Part shown: piece by piece, positions 12,824 to 17,933 of the stretch
How positions within the stretch are numbered: the first letter of the stretch is position 1
Layout of the letters: the number at the start of each line of letters is the position of its first letter
From: DASSTY01 sp035760645
GTDB lineage: Bacteria; Gemmatimonadota; Gemmatimonadetes; Gemmatimonadales; GWC2-71-9
DNA: 17,933 nt
Reading direction: 5' to 3'
NCBI GenBank assembly: GCA_035760645.1
Contig: DASTSO010000036.1
Coordinates: forward strand, 1 to 17,933
Notes under the pieces: generated by a model
Databases searched by the model: none
Told to the model about the DNA's origin: nothing
The model's input: the letters and a program-made list of their open reading frames with translations, nothing else
Made by a program: the position numbers and the translations under genes

Positions 12824-14584
12824 TCAGGGACTGCGGCGCCGGCCGCCGCCGCCGCCCCCACCGCCGTCGCCGCGCGGGGCCGAGCGCCCGCCGCCCCCGG
12901 ACGACGGCTCGGCCCGACGGGGCTCCGAGCGCGGCGCCTCGTAGCGCGGGGCCTCGCGGCGGGGCGGTTCGTAGCGCGGCGGCTCCTGGCGGGGCTGCTC
13001 CTGGCGGGGCTGCGCCTGGCGGGGCTCTTCGCGCGGCGCCGAGCGGCGCTCGATCTGCGGCTCGCGGGTCACCGTGGGCCGCTCCTCGAGGCCGCGGCGC
13101 GCCGGCTGCCGCTCGATGCCCGGGCTCTCCTCCGCCGGCGCGAGCGAGGGGTTGTCGGCCCGCCCCCCGGCGCGCTCCTCGGAGAGCCGGCGCCGGGGGG
13201 TGGCGTCGACCGGCCAGCCCTCGGGCCGGTTGCGCGGCGCCCGATCCACGCTCGGCGCGGACGGGGTGGGCACCTCGTCGTTCGCCCGGCGGCGCCCGCC
13301 GCCGGCCTCGCCGGCGCGCCGGCCACCGCCCGCGCCGCCCGCGCCGCCCGCGCGGCCGCCCTCGTTCCGGCCCTCGTTCCGGCCCTCGTTCCGGCCCTCG
13401 TTCCGCCGCGGGCTCGCGCTCGTCGCCGGCTCCCCGGCCCGGCGTGGCGGCTCCGCCAGCCGGTCGTTCGACGGCACGGGGCCCAGGGCGCGGCCGGTCC
13501 GCGTGTCGTTCGGCACCCGGCTCACGCCGGGCTGCGCCGCCTCGCGCCGCCGGAGCGGCGGGGCATAGACGCTGTTCACCGAGCGGATCGGATCGTCCAG
13601 CCGGCGGTCGCGGTACCCGATCCCGTCGCCGAAGTTCGAGCCCCCCGAATACGGAGAGCCCCAGCCCGCGTAGCGCCGGGTACCCCGGCCGTAGCCGTCG
13701 CCGAAGTAGCCGCGATACGGATAGCCGTAGGGATAGCCGGGCCGGAAGCGGCCGTAGGGCCGGTAGATCACGACCGGGTAGGCCGGCACGTAGTAGTACG
13801 GGTCGTAGAAGAAGGGATCGTAGAACGGGTCGTAGTACGCCGGCCCGTAGTAGAACGGGTCGTAGCGGTAGCGGTACGGCCGCCCGAACGTGACCCCGAT
13901 GCTGATCCCGCTGCGCGGGTAGTAGCCGTAGCCGTAGGAGCGGCAGGCGTAGCAGCCGTACCAGAAGGGATCGTAGTACGTGTCGTCGGCGTACACCGTG
14001 CGGCTCGCGACCGCGCGGTTGGTCACGTCGTAGGTCAGGAGGTCGTACTCGAAGCCGGCCGGCGCCATGCGCTGCACCAGGTCGGTGAGCGTCGGCTCGG
14101 GCGACTCGGGGAGCGCCTCGGGCGCGAGCGCGCCGTAGTCCCAGTGGTCGCCGCGCACGTAGTCGTCGAAGCGCATCGGCGCGCGCGAGACCGCGGCGTA
14201 GACCACGCCCTGCCCGTCGCGATCGTCGATCGTGAACGCCTCGCGCCCGCCGCGGTCCTTGAGCTCGTACTTCTTGCCGCCGCGGACGAAGTTGTCGTCG
14301 CCGGGGTCGAGCGGAAACAGCACCCGCAGCCGGCCCGCCGGGTCCACCTGCAGCACGAGCAGGTAGCCGTCGTCGCGCGAGCGGACCTGCACCTTGGCGC
14401 GGTCCCCCGGGAGGAAGCGGCGATCGTTGTTGAGCCAGAGCTCGACCGCCGGATCGCCGACGCGAGCGGTCGGCGCCGCGGCGCTCGCCGCGGCCGGCGC
14501 GGCGCTGTCGGGAGCGGGACGGGGCGCCTCCCCGCCGGGCGCCGTACCGGCGAGCAGAAGCGGGAGAAGAAGGGCGGACAACAT
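12824..14584 (-). CDS. Secreted DUF4384 protein with Tyr-rich and Arg/Glu/Pro-rich tail
   Basis: The 586-residue protein has a hydrophobic signal segment (1-14), an Ala/Pro-rich spacer (to 40) and a DUF4384 domain (about 41-145: VELWLNNDRRFLPGDRAKV, DDGYLLVLQVDPAGRLRVLF, PLDPGDDN). A second, folded-looking part (about 150-200) ends in a low-complexity half. Residues 201-300 contain 29 tyrosines in motifs such as YDPFYY. Residues 394-409 are four RNEG repeats and 518-560 are PRQEQPRYEPPR-type repeats. A Gly-rich SGGGGRSAPRGDGGGGGGGG stretch closes the protein. GGAGG lies four bases before the ATG. DUF4384 is known from secreted or surface proteins and some kinases; its role is unknown. The tail looks like an intrinsically disordered, possibly wall- or polymer-binding region. 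Confidence 0.85.
   Translation of the reverse strand: MLSALLLPLLLAGTAPGGEAPRPAPDSAAPAAASAAAPTARVGDPAVELWLNNDRRFLPGDRAKVQVRSRDDGYLLVLQVDPAGRLRVLFPLDPGDDNFVRGGKKYELKDRGGREAFTIDDRDGQGVVYAAVSRAPMRFDDYVRGDHWDYGALAPEALPESPEPTLTDLVQRMAPAGFEYDLLTYDVTNRAVASRTVYADDTYYDPFWYGCYACRSYGYGYYPRSGISIGVTFGRPYRYRYDPFYYGPAYYDPFYDPFFYDPYYYVPAYPVVIYRPYGRFRPGYPYGYPYRGYFGDGYGRGTRRYAGWGSPYSGGSNFGDGIGYRDRRLDDPIRSVNSVYAPPLRRREAAQPGVSRVPNDTRTGRALGPVPSNDRLAEPPRRAGEPATSASPRRNEGRNEGRNEGRNEGGRAGGAGGAGGGRRAGEAGGGRRRANDEVPTPSAPSVDRAPRNRPEGWPVDATPRRRLSEERAGGRADNPSLAPAEESPGIERQPARRGLEERPTVTREPQIERRSAPREEPRQAQPRQEQPRQEPPRYEPPRREAPRYEAPRSEPRRAEPSSGGGGRSAPRGDGGGGGGGGRRRSP
13359..13405. repeat. 12-base tandem repeat (RNEG repeats)
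   Basis: Four copies of the 12-base unit CCCTCGTTCCGG lie head to tail, the last slightly imperfect, and encode RNEG four times in the DUF4384 protein. The unit is a multiple of three, so copy-number change would alter tail length without a frameshift. Confidence 0.85.
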
Positions 14585-14774
14585 GGTACCTCCGGACGAC
14601 CCCAGGGTCGCATGGTGGACGGGCCCGCACGCGCAGGAACTAGCGAAAGCTGACGCTGCGAGGTCCGTGCCACCGGTAAAGCGGCTTGCCTTACCGAAAC
14701 TTAGCGAATCGGCGGGTGGGGGGAATGTCCTCGGGCGGGGACAGGGAGAGGACAGTCGGGCGAGGGTGGTCGAC
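14585..14774. other. Longest intergenic gap, with two hairpins and a direct repeat
   Basis: This region lies between the DUF4384 start and the stop of the NTF2-like gene. It is less GC-rich than its surroundings in the middle. It holds a hairpin CGGTAA/TTACCG (14674-14679 with 14691-14696) and a 7-bp stem TGTCCTC/GAGGACA (14726-14732 with 14748-14754), which could end the NTF2-like transcript. An imperfect direct repeat AACTAGCGAA (14639-14648) / AACTTAGCGAA (14698-14708) is present. The DUF4384 promoter should lie here, possibly around the A/T-rich 14690-14705, but no clear -35/-10 pair is seen. Confidence 0.4.
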
Positions 14775-15206
14775 TCACGGTTTGCTCGTCTCCCGCCCCC
14801 CGTTCCATCGATGCCAGTACATGCGCATCTCGGTGATCCGCTGGCCGGCGGTCTCGCAGAAGATGGCGCCGCGGGCGTCGACCCACTCGCCGGTCCGGCG
14901 GCGGCGGTAGAGGCAGCGGAACTCGGTGCTGAACCAGGGCCCCGCCACGTAGATCTCGCCCGAGGTGAAGGTGACCTCGGACTGGTGGTAGGGGATCTCC
15001 CGCCAGTACTCCCGGATCCCGGCGATGCCGCGGATCGGCTCGCTGAAGGGGGTCTCGACGAAGACCGCCTCCTCGCCGAAGACCGAGAGGAGGACGTCCA
15101 CGTTGCCCCGCATCCAGCCCTGGCCGAAGGTGTCCACCAGCGTCCGCCCGAGCTCGCGGGTGGTCGCCGCCTGCATGTCGGGAGATATTTGATCGGTCAT
15201 GGCCAT
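14775..15206 (-). CDS. NTF2/SnoaL-fold protein
   Basis: The 143-residue soluble protein shows the cone-shaped NTF2-like pattern: an N-terminal helix, RGNVDVLLSVFGEEAVFVETP, IRGIAGIREYWRE, and a final sheet GEWVDARGAIFCETAGQRITEMRMYWH. Such proteins (SnoaL, DUF4440, ketosteroid-isomerase-like) include small-molecule isomerases and binding proteins; nothing here fixes the ligand. ATG 15206 or ATG 15200 may be the start; neither has a ribosome site. The start overlaps the start of the divergent gene at 15199 within the palindrome ATGGCCAT. Confidence 0.85.
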   Translation of the reverse strand: MAMTDQISPDMQAATTRELGRTLVDTFGQGWMRGNVDVLLSVFGEEAVFVETPFSEPIRGIAGIREYWREIPYHQSEVTFTSGEIYVAGPWFSTEFRCLYRRRRTGEWVDARGAIFCETAGQRITEMRMYWHRWNGGRETSKP

Positions 15207-17933
15207 CAAGTTACACTCGCGCGCCCGCGCGCGCTTCGCCGCCGCCGTGCTCGCCGGGACGGCCGGGCTCGCCCTGGGTGCGCCGGTCCTTCGCGGTCAG
15301 GTCGCGGCCCCCCCGCCGCGCCGCGCCCCCTGCCCCGCCGCCTCGGGCGCGGCGAGCGAGGCGGGGTGGACGGCGTACCGCGGCGGCGCCGTCGCCGAGG
15401 CGCGGGCGCGCTTCGCCGAGGCGCTCCGGCTCTGCGCCGCGAACCAGGACGCCGCGGTGGGGCTGGGCTACGTGGCGCTCCGCGAGGGCCGGGTCCCGCT
15501 GGCCGACAGTCTCTTCCGCGCGGTCGTCGCGCGCGACTCGGCGAACGCCGACGGGTGGGACGGCCTCGCCCGCGCCGCCTGGCGCCAGGGCGACGGCGCT
15601 GCGGCGCGCGCGGCCGCCCGGCGCGCCCTCGCGCTGAACCCGCGCAACGCCGACGCGCGCGCGCTCCTCGACCGGCTCGATCCCGACTGGAACCGGCCGG
15701 CGCTCGTGCGCCGCCCGCGGCCCGCCACGCTGCAGCTCGTCGCCCGCACCACGACGGGGACGCGCGAGCGACCCGGTGGCTTCGAGGTCGCGGCGGCCGG
15801 CGGCGGGTGGACGCCCTTCTACGTGCGCGGCGTCAACCTCGGCGTGGCGCTCCCGGGGAAGTTCCCGAGCGAGTTCCCGACCGACTCCGCCGTCTACGCG
15901 GGCTGGCTCGACACGCTCGCCGCGATGCACGCGAACACGGTCCGGGTCTACACCATTCTCCCGCCCGCCTTCTACCGCGCGCTCCGGGCGTGGAACCTGG
16001 CGCACCCCGCGCGGCCGCTCTGGCTGGTGCACGGCGTGTGGACCGAGCTGCCGCCGCGCGACGACTTCGACGACCCCGCGTGGAAGGACGAGTTCCGCGC
16101 CGAGATGCGGCGGGTGGTGGACCTGCTCCACGGCCAGGCGGAGCTCGCGCCGCGCCCGGGGCACGCCGCCGGGCGCTACGACGCCGACGTGAGCCGCTGG
16201 ACGCTCGCCTACATCCTCGGGCGCGAGTGGGAGCCGTACGCGGTGCAGGCGTTCGACGCGCGCGCGGGCGGCTCCCGCCCGTACCACGGCCGCTACCTCC
16301 AGGTCGCGCAGGGCCCGGCGATGGACGTCTGGATGGCGGAGCAGTGCGACTACCTGCTCGCCTACGAGGCGGACACCTACAACGCGCTGCGGCCGATCGC
16401 CTATACCAACTGGCCGACGCTCGATCCGCTCACGCATCCCACCGAGGCGGGAACGCGCGAGGAAGCGGCGTGGCGCCGGAAGGCCGGGCGGCCCTCGGAG
16501 GCGCCGAAGCTCGAGTACGAGAACGACGCGATCGCGCTCGACGCCAATCTCGTGCGGCCCACGGCGGCCAACCCCGCCGGCTGGTTCGCGAGCTACCACG
16601 CGTATCCGTACTACCCCGACTTCATGGTGCTCGACCCCGGCTACCTGCGCGCGCGCTCGAGCGAGGGGCCGTCGACCTACTACGGCTATCTCGCCGAGCT
16701 CGTGCGGCATCACGCGGGGCTCCCGGTGCTCGTCGCCGAGTACGGCGTCCCGTCGAGCCGCGGCCTGGCGCACCTGCAGCCGCAGGGCTGGCACCACGGC
16801 GGGCACGACGAGACGGTGCAGGCGGCGATCGACGCGCGCCTCACGCGCGAGATCCGCGAGGCGGGCGCGGCGGGGAGCATCGTCTTCGCGTGGCTGGACG
16901 AGTGGTTCAAGAAGAACTGGGTGGTGATCGACTTCGAGATCCCGCTCGAGCGCACCCGGCTCTGGCACAACGTGATGGACGCCGAGCAGAACTACGGCAT
17001 CCTCGGCGCCTACGCAGGCGCGGCGAGCGGCCCCGCGGCGAGCCCCGCGCCCGGCGGCGATCCGGCGCGCTGGCTCGCGCTCCGCGTGGTGCAGGAGGCG
17101 CGCGAAGGCGCCGCGGACGAGCGCGCGCGGCAGGACGCGCTGGTGCCCGCGCGCGTGCGCATGGGGTCGGACGCGTCGTACGTGTTCGTCGCGGTGGAGT
17201 TCCCGGGCCTCCGCGGGCGCGCCTTCCCGTGGGATTCGGCCGGCGTGCAGCTCGCCCTCGACACGCACCTGCCGCGGGTCGGACAGCACCTTCTGCCGCG
17301 CACCGGCGTGCGCAGCGAGCTGGGCTTCGAGTTCCTGGCCGATCTCCGCGGCCCCGGGGCGGCGGCGCTCCGCGTCACGCCCGAGTACAACCGCTATGCC
17401 GCGCTCAAGGACCCGGCGACGGGCGACGACTACGGCCGGTTCTACCACCGGCCGGTGACGATCACCGATCGGGCGGACGGGCGCTTCGACGCGCTCTTCG
17501 TCATCACCAACCGGGCGCGCTACGGCCGCGACGGCACCTTCTTCCCCGCGCGCGGCCGGGACCGCGGCGTGCTGCGCTTCGGCCGCGCCGCGGAGTCGAG
17601 CCTGAGCGACTGGTGGTGGGACGCCGCGGCGGGGCTCCTCGAGCTGCGGCTTCCGTGGGACCTGCTCAACGTCACCGACCCCTCGAGCCGCACGCTCCTC
17701 TTCGACCCCGCCGGCCGCGGCGACTTCGGCACCGCGCCGGCCGGCGCCTTCCACGTCGGCGTCGTGAGCTACCGCGTCGGCCCCGGGGGGGCCGGCGCAC
17801 CGCGGGACTCCGCCACCGTCGTCGCCACGCTGCCGGCCTCGTGGCGCGCCGACGCCTTCGCCGACTGGACGTGGGCCGGGTGGGAGGAGCCGGTGAGCCA
17901 TCTGCGGCTCAAGCCGGTGTACGACTCGCTGCG
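15199..17933 (+). CDS. Secreted TPR plus glycoside-hydrolase-like protein (3' end outside window)
   Basis: An unbroken frame of 911 codons runs off the right edge with no stop. It opens with a likely signal peptide (about 1-34, Arg-rich start then AAAVLAGTAGLALGAPVLRG). TPR-like helical repeats follow (about 54-160: YRGGAVAEARARFAEALRLC, ALALNPRNADARALL). A TIM-barrel hydrolase-like domain covers about 200-600, with YVRGVNLGVALPGKFPSEFP, ANTVRVYTI, ILGREWEPYAV (E343 or E345 as candidate acid/base), LVAEYGVPSS (E514 as candidate nucleophile) and FAWLDEWFKKNW. The layout resembles clan GH-A enzymes acting on beta-linked polysaccharides. The region after 620 looks like beta-rich accessory domain(s). 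An in-frame TGA at 15190 and the signal peptide fix ATG 15199. Family and substrate are not identified. Confidence 0.85.
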   Translation, partial: MAIKLHSRARARFAAAVLAGTAGLALGAPVLRGQVAAPPPRRAPCPAASGAASEAGWTAYRGGAVAEARARFAEALRLCAANQDAAVGLGYVALREGRVPLADSLFRAVVARDSANADGWDGLARAAWRQGDGAAARAAARRALALNPRNADARALLDRLDPDWNRPALVRRPRPATLQLVARTTTGTRERPGGFEVAAAGGGWTPFYVRGVNLGVALPGKFPSEFPTDSAVYAGWLDTLAAMHANTVRVYTILPPAFYRALRAWNLAHPARPLWLVHGVWTELPPRDDFDDPAWKDEFRAEMRRVVDLLHGQAELAPRPGHAAGRYDADVSRWTLAYILGREWEPYAVQAFDARAGGSRPYHGRYLQVAQGPAMDVWMAEQCDYLLAYEADTYNALRPIAYTNWPTLDPLTHPTEAGTREEAAWRRKAGRPSEAPKLEYENDAIALDANLVRPTAANPAGWFASYHAYPYYPDFMVLDPGYLRARSSEGPSTYYGYLAELVRHHAGLPVLVAEYGVPSSRGLAHLQPQGWHHGGHDETVQAAIDARLTREIREAGAAGSIVFAWLDEWFKKNWVVIDFEIPLERTRLWHNVMDAEQNYGILGAYAGAASGPAASPAPGGDPARWLALRVVQEAREGAADERARQDALVPARVRMGSDASYVFVAVEFPGLRGRAFPWDSAGVQLALDTHLPRVGQHLLPRTGVRSELGFEFLADLRGPGAAALRVTPEYNRYAALKDPATGDDYGRFYHRPVTITDRADGRFDALFVITNRARYGRDGTFFPARGRDRGVLRFGRAAESSLSDWWWDAAAGLLELRLPWDLLNVTDPSSRTLLFDPAGRGDFGTAPAGAFHVGVVSYRVGPGGAGAPRDSATVVATLPASWRADAFADWTWAGWEEPVSHLRLKPVYDSL

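Noticed and set aside
13359..13405. Short regular repeats as a CRISPR array
   Set aside because: The units are 12 bases, contiguous, without spacers, and lie in frame inside a coding sequence.
15211..17901. A very long open frame (896 codons) on the minus strand opposite the TPR-hydrolase gene
   Set aside because: Its product is Arg/Ala/Gly/Val-rich with no recognisable domain. The plus strand in this region encodes a protein with signal peptide, TPRs and barrel motifs. GC-rich codon bias commonly leaves the opposite strand open.

Overview
The window is very GC-rich DNA with dense, short-gapped genes, strong G/C bias at third codon positions and long spurious open frames opposite the real genes. 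The gene content suggests a soil-type, Gram-negative (diderm) bacterium, most like Gemmatimonadota. It includes an Mla-type lipid transporter, signal-peptide-bearing secreted proteins, a DUF4384 protein with a tyrosine-rich tail, a DUF2203 protein and an M13 peptidase. The phylum is an inference from gene flavour and composition; no rRNA is present.

Left part (1-3787, minus strand). An Mla-like lipid-transport operon reads mlaE (permease), mlaF (ATPase), an MCE-domain protein (MlaD type), then ribonuclease Z. The RNase Z frame has no ordinary start codon and appears to begin at a CTG that overlaps the MCE stop. Past it, a clear sigma70-type promoter whose -35 box overlaps the RNase Z stop drives tRNA-Ala(CGC) and tRNA-Gln(CTG). 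Two interleaved inverted repeats at the left edge can fold as a pseudoknot.

Middle part (3809-10677). mutY diverges from mlaE. It lacks the usual C-terminal domain and ends inside a GGGACGGC-type repeat, facing a minus-strand operon. That operon reads nadE (glutamine-dependent NAD synthetase), an acyl-CoA thioesterase, a patatin-like phospholipase, a CBS-domain protein, a DUF2203 protein and a four-helix membrane protein. nadE carries an in-frame insertion of the same repeat between its two domains. Divergent from nadE run crcB (fluoride channel), a DUF190 protein and a small phosphatase-like protein. A half-copy of the repeat lies between crcB and the DUF190 gene.

Right part (10700-17933). 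A secreted M13 metallopeptidase converges on a secreted DUF4384 protein, with a perfect bidirectional terminator hairpin between them. A small NTF2/SnoaL-fold gene and a large secreted TPR plus glycoside-hydrolase-like gene diverge from one shared palindrome, ATGGCCAT, which contains a start codon on each strand. The large gene is open to the right edge.

No phage, transposase, CRISPR array or defence island is visible. No stretch longer than 300 bases lacks a gene; the longest gap is 14585-14774. The least ordinary features are the octamer-repeat family that enters coding sequence, the two secreted proteins of unclear function, and the pseudoknot-capable element at the left edge.
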